From the NCBI GenBank assembly GCA_038213375.1, contig JBBQTB010000029.1:1-64000 (forward strand): a stretch of DNA of 64,000 bases, given 5' to 3'. The translations under genes and the position numbers were made by a program. Under the pieces are notes generated by a model, which saw only the letters and a list, made by a program, of their open reading frames with translations, had not been told where the DNA came from and ran no database searches. Numbering within the stretch: the stretch's first letter is position 1; each line of letters opens with the position of its first letter. Below, piece by piece: positions 27,819-36,240 of this stretch. This DNA is from JAAUTT01 sp038213375. Lineage in GTDB: Bacteria; Bacteroidota; Bacteroidia; Bacteroidales; JAAUTT01.

Positions 27819-29072
27819 TCATTTATCTTCATGTTTATCCGGTAAATCAAGAAAATGCCCCATCTTATTTTTCTTCGTTTGCAGGTAAAATTCATTAAAC
27901 TCGTTGGGCTCAATTTCAAGCGATACATTTTCGACGATATGCAAGCCATAAGCTTCTAAGGCAGCACGTTTAACAGGGTTATTGGTCATAAGGCGGATTT
28001 TGCCCAATCCCAGCTCGCGAAGGATACTTGCGCCTACACCATAATCGCGTTCATCTGCCTTAAAACCTAGATCAAGGTTGGCTTCTACGGTATCACGTCC
28101 CTGCTCCTGAAGCTTATAAGCCATTATTTTGTTAAACAAGCCAATACCTCTGCCTTCCTGAATCATGTAAAGCAAAACGCCTTTCCCTTCTTTCTCAATC
28201 TGGCGCATCGCTTGATGCAGTTGCGATCCGCAATCGCAGCGAAACGATCCAAAAATGTCGCCAGTTACACATGATGAGTGAACCCGAACCAGCACGGGCT
28301 CGTCTTTAGCCCATTCTCCTTTTATTAAGGCTACATGTTCCAGATGATTTGACAGTTGAATAAATGGAATTAAATGAAAGTCGCCATATTTTGTCGGTAA
28401 TACGACTTTAGGCCCACGTTTGATAAGTGTTTCACGTTCAAGCCGGTATTTAATCAAATCTTCGATGGATATAATTTTTATGTCAAATTTTTTGGAAATT
28501 TCCAACAATTCCGGCAAACGGGCCATGGAACCATCTTCATTCATGATTTCCACTAAAACACCGCCCGGAGTGAGGCCTGCAAGTTGTGTTATATCAACCA
28601 CTGCCTCTGTATGCCCTGCTCGTTGCAAAACTCCTTTTTCTCTGGCCTTTAGTGGGAAAATATGGCCTGGTCGAGCTAAATCAGATGGTTTCGTGTTAGG
28701 ATCAACCAGTGCTTTTATGGTTTTAGCACGATCGGACGCTGAAATTCCTGTAGTACAGCCATGGCCGATTAAATCAACTGAGACAGTAAACGGAGTTTCA
28801 TGAAGAGCTGTGTTTGTGCCCACCATTAAAGCCAGTTCCAACTCTTCGCACCGGTTTTCGGGAATAGGAGTACAGATTAATCCCCGGCCATAAGTGGCCA
28901 TGAAATTTACAATTTCCGGAGTAATTTTTTCCGCAGCAACAATAAAATCGCCTTCATTTTCACGACTTTCATCATCAACAACGATCAGCATTTTACCTTC
29001 GCGGATATCGTTGATAGCATCTTCAATGCTGTCTAATTTAATTATGTTTTCGAGTGGTTGGTTCCCAGACAT
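27819..29072 (-). CDS. ribBA: bifunctional DHBP synthase / GTP cyclohydrolase II
   Basis: This 417-residue two-domain riboflavin enzyme. Residues about 10-210 are 3,4-dihydroxy-2-butanone 4-phosphate synthase (D-D-E-S-R-E-N-E-G-D-F near the start, R-A-G-H-T-E-A near 150). About 215-405 are GTP cyclohydrolase II, with zinc ligands in S-S-C-V-T-G-D and R-C-D-C-G and the G-R-G-I-G-L motif. Both halves keep their catalytic residues. The start codon lies inside the last codons of the glycosyltransferase gene (35-nt overlap), so expression is tied to that transcript. No FMN riboswitch was recognised. Confidence 0.96.
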   Translation of the reverse strand: MSGNQPLENIIKLDSIEDAINDIREGKMLIVVDDESRENEGDFIVAAEKITPEIVNFMATYGRGLICTPIPENRCEELELALMVGTNTALHETPFTVSVDLIGHGCTTGISASDRAKTIKALVDPNTKPSDLARPGHIFPLKAREKGVLQRAGHTEAVVDITQLAGLTPGGVLVEIMNEDGSMARLPELLEISKKFDIKIISIEDLIKYRLERETLIKRGPKVVLPTKYGDFHLIPFIQLSNHLEHVALIKGEWAKDEPVLVRVHSSCVTGDIFGSFRCDCGSQLHQAMRQIEKEGKGVLLYMIQEGRGIGLFNKIMAYKLQEQGRDTVEANLDLGFKADERDYGVGASILRELGLGKIRLMTNNPVKRAALEAYGLHIVENVSLEIEPNEFNEFYLQTKKNKMGHFLDLPDKHEDK

Positions 29073-30207
29073 TTGTATTAATTCCTTTCGTGTGTTTTAT
29101 AAATCCTGCCAACAATGCCAGGTTCATAGAATAAAAATGTGTAACGAACCGCAAAATTATAATATGAATATGAATTTTATGCAGAAAAAAGTCAATGATA
29201 GGTAAAATTAGAAAAAATGATTGAATCAAAAAGGCAAAAAGGTATAGTTTTGAATATGTTACAGAAAATGCGCTGGAAATAAAAGTAGTAATTAGTAAAA
29301 ACGGACCAACCCAACGGATTACTTTATGTGAAAAAAAACAGAAAGCGATGGCGTCAAAACAAAATAGATTGCGTTTAAAATAATTAATGTTCTGAAAATT
29401 GCCTGCTGAAATCCGGACTTTTCTTCGATATTCTTCATTCAGACTATTAGGAACATCTTCATAACAAATAGCATTTAATTCCATGATACATTGTTGATTG
29501 TTATTCAATACTTTAAGAGTTTGGTAAAAGTCCTCAACCGCAAAATTTACAGGAATAGGACTGAAAAGCTTTTTACGCATGGCATAACAGGCTCCATATG
29601 CACCCATTGCACAACCCCACACTTTACCTTCGTAGTACTTTATCATTATTTCTCTGGACATAAACCGTTTTTCCTGTATGGAGATACCATCTTTACGTGT
29701 GTTTTTATTTACAATATTTCCACCAACTAATCCTACTGCGGGATTCCGAAAATGTTTTACCAGCTGAAAAATTGTTTGAGGTGCAAAAAGTATTTTAGCA
29801 TCGGAAAATAATAAAATTTCACCCGTTGCATTCGATTGTAAATCGTTGATAACATTTCCTTTGCCTCGGCGATTATTGAAAAATAAAGTATGTAATTGAG
29901 GATATTTTTTTTGAAGGGTTATTAAAAGAGCCATTGTAGTGTCCGTCGATCCGTCTGAACCAATCCATATATCAAGTTTTTCAATTGGATATGTGGATAG
30001 AAAAATGTTGTGGATTCTTTGTTCTATTGCTTTTTCTTCATTATAAACCGAAATAATTATAGAAACATTGGGAAGTGCATTTTTTTGAGAAAAAAGCATA
30101 GAATTAGCTTTTTTTTTCTTTGCAAGCAGGTAAATCAATGTTGGAAAAAAAACATATGAATGTGCCAGCAATATTACGGATATCCAGAAAATGGAGATAA
30201 AAATCAT
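29038..30207 (-). CDS. family 2 glycosyltransferase, membrane bound
   Basis: This 389-residue transferase has an N-terminal membrane helix, a GT-A domain with S-I-I-I-S-V-Y-N-E-E and G-S-D-G-S-T-D-T near 50-85, a later acidic motif (F-S-D-A-K) and a QxxRW-like region (R-R-K-V-R). Two or three C-terminal helices resemble those of processive or undecaprenyl-linked transferases. It probably adds a sugar to a cell-surface polysaccharide or glycolipid at the inner membrane; donor and acceptor are unknown. It overlaps the preceding glycosyltransferase by 4 nt. Confidence 0.9.
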   Translation of the reverse strand: MIFISIFWISVILLAHSYVFFPTLIYLLAKKKKANSMLFSQKNALPNVSIIISVYNEEKAIEQRIHNIFLSTYPIEKLDIWIGSDGSTDTTMALLITLQKKYPQLHTLFFNNRRGKGNVINDLQSNATGEILLFSDAKILFAPQTIFQLVKHFRNPAVGLVGGNIVNKNTRKDGISIQEKRFMSREIMIKYYEGKVWGCAMGAYGACYAMRKKLFSPIPVNFAVEDFYQTLKVLNNNQQCIMELNAICYEDVPNSLNEEYRRKVRISAGNFQNINYFKRNLFCFDAIAFCFFSHKVIRWVGPFLLITTFISSAFSVTYSKLYLFAFLIQSFFLILPIIDFFLHKIHIHIIILRFVTHFYSMNLALLAGFIKHTKGINTNVWEPTTRKHN

Positions 30208-31400
30208 GTTAATTCCTGTCGATAAAAATTTACCAGTTTAGATGCGAGGACTAAGTTATCAAAATTTTCATTGATGAGAATTTTTGTCTCTTCCAATAAA
30301 TGAATATTTGTCTCCGGCTGTTTAATAGACTTTTCGATGGCAGAAACAAATTCGTCTATGCTATTGGCAGTCCTAAGATGTTTGTCATTTTGCACAGGTA
30401 TTCCTTCGCAAGCTTTGTTTGATGCCACAATAACGTTGCCATTGTTCATAGCCTCAATAATTTTCACACGCATGCCACTTCCTGAAAAAAGAGGAACTAC
30501 CATCAGATCGTGGGTATTCATAAAATCGGAACTGCTTTCAACTTCACCATAAAAAATAACACGTTTTGCCTTTTTGAGCTTATCAGTCAATCGCTTAGGT
30601 GCATTTCGCCCGGCTATATGAAATTCTAACCATGGGAAAATTTTCAAAACATTGGGCCATACTTTTTCAAGAAACCATATTAGAGCTTCCTGATTAGGCA
30701 ACCAATCCAAGGCTCCAATGTAAAAAATGGAGTTAATTGGTGAAAGGGTTTGAAATTTTTCATTGTTTACATCAATTCCAAATGGGATGGTAATAATTTT
30801 GGTAGTTGCGTTAAACGACCTGAATGAATTTTCATCTGCCTTACTAATTGCTACTACCGAATCTACTAACCCTAACTGTTTAATTTCGAATGTTTTTATT
30901 CTTTTTGATTGAATTTTAAGATATAATCTGGTCAGGAAACTCGTTTCCTTCAGAACTATGTCCTGCCACAAAAGATGTTCGACGTTATGGGCTCTGAGCG
31001 AAATTTTCGCCTTACTGTATTTGCGTATCACCGGCAGGTAACAACATAGATAAACTCCCTCAATTTGAACAATATCATAACTCTTGTTAGACAGTATGTC
31101 GATTAATTTGTTTTTAAAGGCTTTGGTGATAAACCTATTTGTATGATAAGAGGCCTTTGAAAATAACAGATTAAATAATGCTCCTGAAATTGACACCTGG
31201 GTATTGACTGATACCGGGTAAATTGTAAAAGGCAGTTGTTCTAATTGATTGGGCGAAACATAATGTTTTGGCGGATTTACAGCAATTACATCAATATGGT
31301 GTCCGAGCTTAGTGAAGGATTTAGACAATGCATAAACAGCAGCAGCTCCTCCATCTTTTGGAGGATACGGCACTTTTGTGCAAATCTGCAAAATATTCAT
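30204..31400 (-). CDS. family 4-type glycosyltransferase (GT-B)
   Basis: This 398-residue soluble GT-B transferase begins with the glycine-rich acceptor loop (V-P-Y-P-P-K-D-G-G-A-A-A) and has the donor-site segment S-G-S-G-M-R-V-K-I-I-E-A-M near 315-330, typical of GT1/GT4 enzymes. It is followed with 4-nt overlap by the GT2 enzyme and preceded by the LptF/G-like permease 6 nt upstream. The pair of transferases beside an LPS-export permease suggests a role in lipopolysaccharide or capsule sugar assembly, which is inference from context. Confidence 0.9.
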   Translation of the reverse strand: MNILQICTKVPYPPKDGGAAAVYALSKSFTKLGHHIDVIAVNPPKHYVSPNQLEQLPFTIYPVSVNTQVSISGALFNLLFSKASYHTNRFITKAFKNKLIDILSNKSYDIVQIEGVYLCCYLPVIRKYSKAKISLRAHNVEHLLWQDIVLKETSFLTRLYLKIQSKRIKTFEIKQLGLVDSVVAISKADENSFRSFNATTKIITIPFGIDVNNEKFQTLSPINSIFYIGALDWLPNQEALIWFLEKVWPNVLKIFPWLEFHIAGRNAPKRLTDKLKKAKRVIFYGEVESSSDFMNTHDLMVVPLFSGSGMRVKIIEAMNNGNVIVASNKACEGIPVQNDKHLRTANSIDEFVSAIEKSIKQPETNIHLLEETKILINENFDNLVLASKLVNFYRQELT

Positions 31401-31406
31401 TGTGTG

Positions 31407-32855
31407 CTATTGCGTTTTCTTAGACAACAAATTGCTAAATTTTTTGAAAAAATTTATATACGTGTCAACATTTAGAATGGTTGATTCTCTGGTTGCTTTT
31501 TGTGTGAGGAAAATTCCGGCTGCAAGAAGCACGATGCCAGATAACCACATCCCGATTCCAGGGTCTACAAATCCTTCCCGGGCAATTTTTTCGCCGGAGA
31601 TAGAAATGATATAGTACAAAACAAAAAATAAAACAGAAATAACGACAGGCATACCCAGTCCACCTTTACGGATGATCGCTCCAAGTGGAGCGCCTATGAA
31701 AAAGAAGATGAGGCATGCTCCGGATAAAGTGAATTTTCTCCACCATTCAATCTGGTATTTCCGCATCCGTCGGGCGATATCCTCAATATTGACTTGCACT
31801 GACGTGATGTAGGTTTTCGATTCGCGTGCAGCCGAAAGAGCATCACCAACCATACTGCTCTTTTGCTGAGCCGGCACTTTATTGTAAAGAGTGTCGAAGT
31901 TCAATCTTTTTAGAGAGTCAATATTAAGAGAGTCAATATTGATTTTGTTTTTTATGATAGATGGACGATATCGAAGAATTTGTGAGTGCATCAGGCTTTT
32001 GTATAGTTGGTTTGTTTTCACACCTACATCAATTTGTAATGAGTCGGAATATTTTTTTAGTTGCCTTATACTCATCATTTTGTAATTTTGTTTAAATAAG
32101 CTTTCGTCTGTTCTTGTGAGATTAAGCCCATTTAGAGGTATTCGTATTTCTTGTTTGGAGAATTTATCGCGGTGAGCAGGTTTTTTTATGCTTGATCGAT
32201 TCATTTCTTCGTAATTGTAGCCGTCATACAAACGTACCATGAGGTATTTTTTATCTGATGTAACCTCCATGTGACCTGAATCAGCAACGATTACCTTTAT
32301 GTCGCCATTTCCTTCTTTCTGGTCGTAAATCATTATTTTTGTGAGCAGTTTTGTTTTGAAATCTTTTTTCCCAATCCGAATGCTATACCCATCTATTCCG
32401 TTATAGAAAATGCCCTCACGCAAGTTTAATTCCGGCTTTTGATTCGTAATATCCCATATTAGGGAGTTCATTTTAAGGTTTGAAATAGGAAGAATGTAAT
32501 TTGAAAATAGAAAACCGAAGATTGACAAAACGACACAAAACAGAGCCAAAGGAGCAACAATACGCTGCAATGATATTCCCGAAGCCTTCATGGCTGTGAG
32601 TTCATAATTTTCGCCCATGCTACCCATGGTCATAAGTGAGGCCATTAGGATTGCCAGAGGCAGAGCCAGTGGCACAAGACTTGCCGAAACATAAAACATT
32701 AATTCGGCTAAAATACTTATCTCTAATCCTTTATTAGCTAAATCGTCAATGTACTTCCACAAAAACTGCATTAGAAGTATAAAGATCACGATAAAGAATG
32801 TTAAAGCAAACGGGCCTAAAAATGAAGTTATGATGAATTTATGTAATCGTTTCAC
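31407..32855 (-). CDS. LptF/LptG-family (YjgP/YjgQ) permease
   Basis: This 482-residue inner-membrane protein of the LptF/LptG family is part of the ABC system that moves lipopolysaccharide from the inner membrane to the periplasmic bridge. Three N-terminal helices (start to about 125), a large periplasmic beta-jellyroll domain (about 130-370) and three C-terminal helices (about 385-460) are visible. The motif P-L-A-L-P-L-A-I-L-M-A-S-L follows helix 2, as expected. A TACCTTTG at 32897-32904 on the minus strand is a good -7 element for it. It heads the operon with the two glycosyltransferases, ribBA and fmt. Confidence 0.9.
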   Translation of the reverse strand: MKRLHKFIITSFLGPFALTFFIVIFILLMQFLWKYIDDLANKGLEISILAELMFYVSASLVPLALPLAILMASLMTMGSMGENYELTAMKASGISLQRIVAPLALFCVVLSIFGFLFSNYILPISNLKMNSLIWDITNQKPELNLREGIFYNGIDGYSIRIGKKDFKTKLLTKIMIYDQKEGNGDIKVIVADSGHMEVTSDKKYLMVRLYDGYNYEEMNRSSIKKPAHRDKFSKQEIRIPLNGLNLTRTDESLFKQNYKMMSIRQLKKYSDSLQIDVGVKTNQLYKSLMHSQILRYRPSIIKNKINIDSLNIDSLKRLNFDTLYNKVPAQQKSSMVGDALSAARESKTYITSVQVNIEDIARRMRKYQIEWWRKFTLSGACLIFFFIGAPLGAIIRKGGLGMPVVISVLFFVLYYIISISGEKIAREGFVDPGIGMWLSGIVLLAAGIFLTQKATRESTILNVDTYINFFKKFSNLLSKKTQ

Positions 32856-32940
32856 AATGAAAAATATAATGAGATAATTTATGACAGAAACGATTGCAAA
32901 GGTAAAATTATTTTATAAGCCGGAAGTGATTTAAATAACT

Positions 32941-33318
32941 TTATACACCTACACAGTGTTTCAATCCTGAAACTTGGGAATTCCACAAATCGATTGCATC
33001 ATCTTTTTCGTCCGGTTCAGCGAAATCGGTTATCATAAGAGCTATATCACCTGTAAGTTCGTCACTTACAATTCGAAATTCAAAATATGTGTTATCCTGA
33101 GTGTCGTCAATCCATCGGAGTCGAATAAAATGATTCTCTCGTTTTAGCTGTATTTCAGCTTTTTGAGATGATCCATCCCAAAAAAAAACATAATTTTTTC
33201 CTTCTAAATTAACATTTTCAGCAAACCACTCCGACAAACCTCCTGGGGTACTTATCCGCGGATACAGTAAGAGAGGTGAACAATTCATGGAGTACTCGAG
33301 GGTATATTTAATCTTCAT
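32941..33318 (-). CDS. START-like domain protein
   Basis: This 125-residue soluble protein resembles the small START-like (SRPBCC fold) proteins common in Bacteroidota. It has an opening beta strand (I-K-Y-T-L-E-Y-S-M), the segment S-T-P-G-G-L-S-E-W-F-A-E and many acidic and aromatic residues (D-D-T-Q-D-N-T-Y-F-E-F). Such folds bind hydrophobic ligands, but no ligand or partner is known for this one. It precedes the LptF/G operon on the same strand with 85 bp between, possibly co-transcribed. Confidence 0.8.
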   Translation of the reverse strand: MKIKYTLEYSMNCSPLLLYPRISTPGGLSEWFAENVNLEGKNYVFFWDGSSQKAEIQLKRENHFIRLRWIDDTQDNTYFEFRIVSDELTGDIALMITDFAEPDEKDDAIDLWNSQVSGLKHCVGV

Positions 33319-33492
33319 TTATAAATATCACTTTAATTAGCAAAGGGCGCAATATAACAAAAATTGAAGTGAATGCAAATTGTGGATAGTTTTTCTTTTG
33401 ATTTATAATTTTTTATGAACGATGCATTGGCGAATAGTTGGCTAAATGATAAAAAACTTCTTATTGCCCCTTCACTGAAATAAATAAAATAG

Positions 33493-33500
33493 TATATTTG
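33493..33500 (+). promoter_or_regulatory. -7 element ahead of tRNA
   Basis: TATATTTG matches the Bacteroidota -7 consensus TAnnTTTG exactly and lies 19 bases before the tRNA. A good TTTG at the -33 distance is not present. The start of transcription would be about 33507. Confidence 0.5.
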
Positions 33501-33519
33501 CAGCCACAAATTTTGGAAT

Positions 33520-33593
33520 GGCGAGGTAGCTCAGCTGGTTAGAGCGCATGATTCATAATCATGAGGTCGCCGGATCATCCCCGGCTCTCGCTA
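33520..33593 (+). tRNA. tRNA with anticodon CAT (Met, or Ile2)
   Basis: The cloverleaf is clear: acceptor GGCGAGG with TCTCGCT (G-T wobbles at 1:72 and 7:66), D arm GCTC, anticodon stem CATGA/TCATG with loop TTCATAA, variable AGGTC and T stem GCCGG/CCGGC. The discriminator is A and CCA is not encoded. The T loop reads ATCATCC where TTCnAnY is expected, so both T54 and A58 are replaced. CAT may mean elongator Met or, after lysidine modification, Ile. It is not an obvious initiator because it has a G1-T72 pair. It is followed by an intrinsic terminator. Confidence 0.88.
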
Positions 33594-33612
33594 CTTTATT
33601 TACAAACACTTA

Positions 33613-33639
33613 ACCACCCACCTTGGGTGGTTTTTTTTT
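33613..33639 (+). terminator. intrinsic terminator after tRNA
   Basis: ACCACCCA pairs with TGGGTGGT (8 bp) around a three-base loop and is followed by a run of eight Ts. It lies 20 bases after the tRNA 3' end and is a textbook Rho-independent terminator on the plus strand. Confidence 0.9.
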
Positions 33640-34312
33640 GGAGTCGGAAACTGAAGTCGACTAATTTAAATCTGTTGTGTTTGACCGTATTGGGTATATA
33701 AGCACTTAAGTTTATGATACTGCCTTGCATGAAAGAGTATAAGAATGGCAATAACTTCACTATCATGTAATTTAAAAGACAAGTCTCTAGATTTCGTATC
33801 ATTACGTATTCTTAAAATGTGCTCGCCTTGGCTTTTTCAAATTCGTTGCAAAATCGTGTACAACAAAGAAAATCTTAATAATTTTATCAGTATTAAACAT
33901 TGGAATAAATTTAGTTAAATATTTATTGATTAGACACTTAAATATACCAATTCTTCCTATTCTTTCCTAATAAAAATCAAATTTCTTACGTCGAACTTAC
34001 GTTAATATATAAACCAATTTTTACAGCGCTAATTTTGACCAACAATTACAGATATTTGTAAAATACATGTTTGACAGCATAATTTTTCAAACACAAAGCT
34101 TTGCGCTCTTCATGGGTTATAAATTACTCTTGATTTTCTTGTTTTGATTGATGATGTTTGTGGAACATTTTGAACCCGTTAATAACAGAAATGTACTGAA
34201 TATTGATTATAAAACATTGTTAAATTGTGATTTGTTGTTTTTACTCCCTTGTTATGAAGGGAGATTATTTAAATTTTAAAAATGTACTAAATACATTTAA
34301 TTGATTGACAAT
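33640..34312. other. gene-free AT-rich region upstream of the glycosidase cluster
   Basis: About 670 bp with no convincing coding frame. A 68-codon minus-strand frame (33596-33802) overlaps the terminator and has no protein-like features. The last 150 bases presumably hold the promoter of the GH27 gene, but no consensus could be fixed with confidence. Confidence 0.5.
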
Positions 34313-36154
34313 ATGAAACGAATTTACCTTTTGTGCTTTACTATTTTAACTGGATTTACCTTTTTGAACGGACAGTCCAAAAACCCTTCAGATAGTCTTG
34401 CTTTTTTAAAATGGGCTCCAATACCACCTATGGGCTGGAACAGCTGGGATTGTTACGGTCCTACCGTTACAGAAACAGAAGTAAAGGCAAATGCCGATTA
34501 CATGTCTAAATACCTGAAATCTTCCGGATGGGAATACATCGTGATTGATATCCGGTGGTATGTTGAAAATGACAAAGCTCATGGATACAACGAGAAAGAT
34601 GCTATTTATGTCATGGATGGGTTTGGACGTCTTTTACCAAGCCCGTTACGTTTCCCATCAGCCGCCAATGGAAAAGGATTTAAATCTATTGGGGATTATA
34701 TCCATAGCAAAGGCTTGAAGTTTGGTATTCACATCATGCGTGGAATTCCGATGGAAGCTGTCAAAAAAAATACACCCATTTTGGGTAGCAAAGCCAAAGC
34801 ACAAGACGTATATAGTAAGGAAGGCCAGTGTCCATGGCTCAGAGATATGTATACCGTTGTTGGAGCAAAGGACGGAGCTCAGGAATATTACAATTCCATC
34901 TTCAAACTTTACGCTTCGTGGGGTCTTGATTTCGTTAAAGTGGACGACTTGTCGGTTCCCTATCACCAGAGTGAAATTGAAATGATAAGAAAATCCATTG
35001 ATCAATCAGGACGTAAAATTATTTTGAGCACCTCTCCTGGTGAAACTCCCATAAAAAATGCCGAACATGTGAAAAAACATGCCAATATGTGGCGAATTGT
35101 GGGTGATTTTTGGGATAACTGGACACAACTCAAAGAGCATTTCGAAGTTTGTAACCGATGGGCTCCGCATATTGGCGACGGGCATTTTCCTGATGCTGAT
35201 ATGCTACCGTTAGGCAGGATTGGTATCCGGGCAGAACGTGGAGACAATCGCATGTGTGCACTTTCAAAAGATGAGCAATATACGTTAATGTCGCTGTTTT
35301 CCATTTTCAGATCACCTTTGATGTTTGGTGGCGATTTACCAAGCAATGATGAATTTACCCTTTCATTAATCACGAACAAGGATGTCCTCTACATTAATAA
35401 ATACAGCCGAAACAACAAGCAACTTTTCAGAAAAAACGACCTGATTGCCTGGGTTGCCGACGATCCCAAAACCGGCGATAAATTTCTGGCAGTTTTTAAC
35501 GCACAGGATCAGATTAAAATTGATGAAAGCCGTGCACTATGGGAAAGTGATAACATTACCAATGAGTTGCCAATGCAAAGTGTCGATTTTGATTTGAATA
35601 TAACCGGTGCAAAAAAGCTGTATCTCGCAGTTTCGAATGTGAGTGATGAATTTTCCAGACATCATGCCGATTGGATCGACCCTCTATTATATAACGACAA
35701 AGATTCCTTAACACTTACCGATATCAAATGGGAGAAAGCTACTTCAGGCAGAAATAAACCACAGATAAATAAAAGTAGTGTAGGTAAAACCTTAACTGTA
35801 AATAATAAAGAATATATCAAAGGTATTGGCACATATGCAAATTCGATTATTGAATTTAACATTCCTAATGGTTATACCCGGTTTAAAGCAAAAGCAGGGC
35901 TGGATATTGATGCGGTAAAACAAGAGTTTTTTGGTGGGAATGCAAAATTCCTGATATATACGCAAGATCCATCGGGACCAATGCCAGCCGATTCGGTTAA
36001 AATACCTGTTAACCTTGAGCAAATTGGTATATTGGGTTCATGCACTATCAAGGATGTGTGGAGCAATCAACTTTTGGGAAGTTTTAGGAAAGAGTTTGCT
36101 CCGGTTATCAAACGCCATGCTTGCGGATTGTATAGAATTTCTGTTAAAAAATAA
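34313..36154 (+). CDS. GH27 alpha-galactosidase with NPCBM domain
   Basis: This secreted clan-D glycosidase (613 aa) has a signal peptide ending near L-N-G-Q-S. The catalytic barrel starts with P-P-M-G-W-N-S-W-D, a GH27 hallmark, and has the nucleophile Asp in F-V-K-V-D-D near residue 205 and a conserved G-D-F-W-D later. A C-terminal NPCBM-type sugar-binding domain covers about 465-610 (I-K-W-E-K-A-T-S-G near its start, G-T-Y-A-N-S-I-I-E-F inside). It should cleave terminal alpha-galactose. The frame opens at a TTG (34301), but the ATG at 34313 begins the signal peptide. It is the first of four glycosidase genes. Confidence 0.92.
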   Translation: MKRIYLLCFTILTGFTFLNGQSKNPSDSLAFLKWAPIPPMGWNSWDCYGPTVTETEVKANADYMSKYLKSSGWEYIVIDIRWYVENDKAHGYNEKDAIYVMDGFGRLLPSPLRFPSAANGKGFKSIGDYIHSKGLKFGIHIMRGIPMEAVKKNTPILGSKAKAQDVYSKEGQCPWLRDMYTVVGAKDGAQEYYNSIFKLYASWGLDFVKVDDLSVPYHQSEIEMIRKSIDQSGRKIILSTSPGETPIKNAEHVKKHANMWRIVGDFWDNWTQLKEHFEVCNRWAPHIGDGHFPDADMLPLGRIGIRAERGDNRMCALSKDEQYTLMSLFSIFRSPLMFGGDLPSNDEFTLSLITNKDVLYINKYSRNNKQLFRKNDLIAWVADDPKTGDKFLAVFNAQDQIKIDESRALWESDNITNELPMQSVDFDLNITGAKKLYLAVSNVSDEFSRHHADWIDPLLYNDKDSLTLTDIKWEKATSGRNKPQINKSSVGKTLTVNNKEYIKGIGTYANSIIEFNIPNGYTRFKAKAGLDIDAVKQEFFGGNAKFLIYTQDPSGPMPADSVKIPVNLEQIGILGSCTIKDVWSNQLLGSFRKEFAPVIKRHACGLYRISVKK

Positions 36155-36240
36155 CTACTAATCTTTTACTAACACTCTAAATAATGGCACATACCGCACT
36201 TTTTCCGATCACAACCACCGACAATGTCAGGCTTTATTTA

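Noticed and set aside
27819..29110. FMN riboswitch ahead of ribBA
   Set aside because: The start of ribBA lies inside the upstream glycosyltransferase gene; no conserved FMN aptamer helices were recognised there.
33596..33802. 68-codon minus-strand frame after the tRNA
   Set aside because: It overlaps a strong terminator, has no protein-like motif and sits in a gene-free region.
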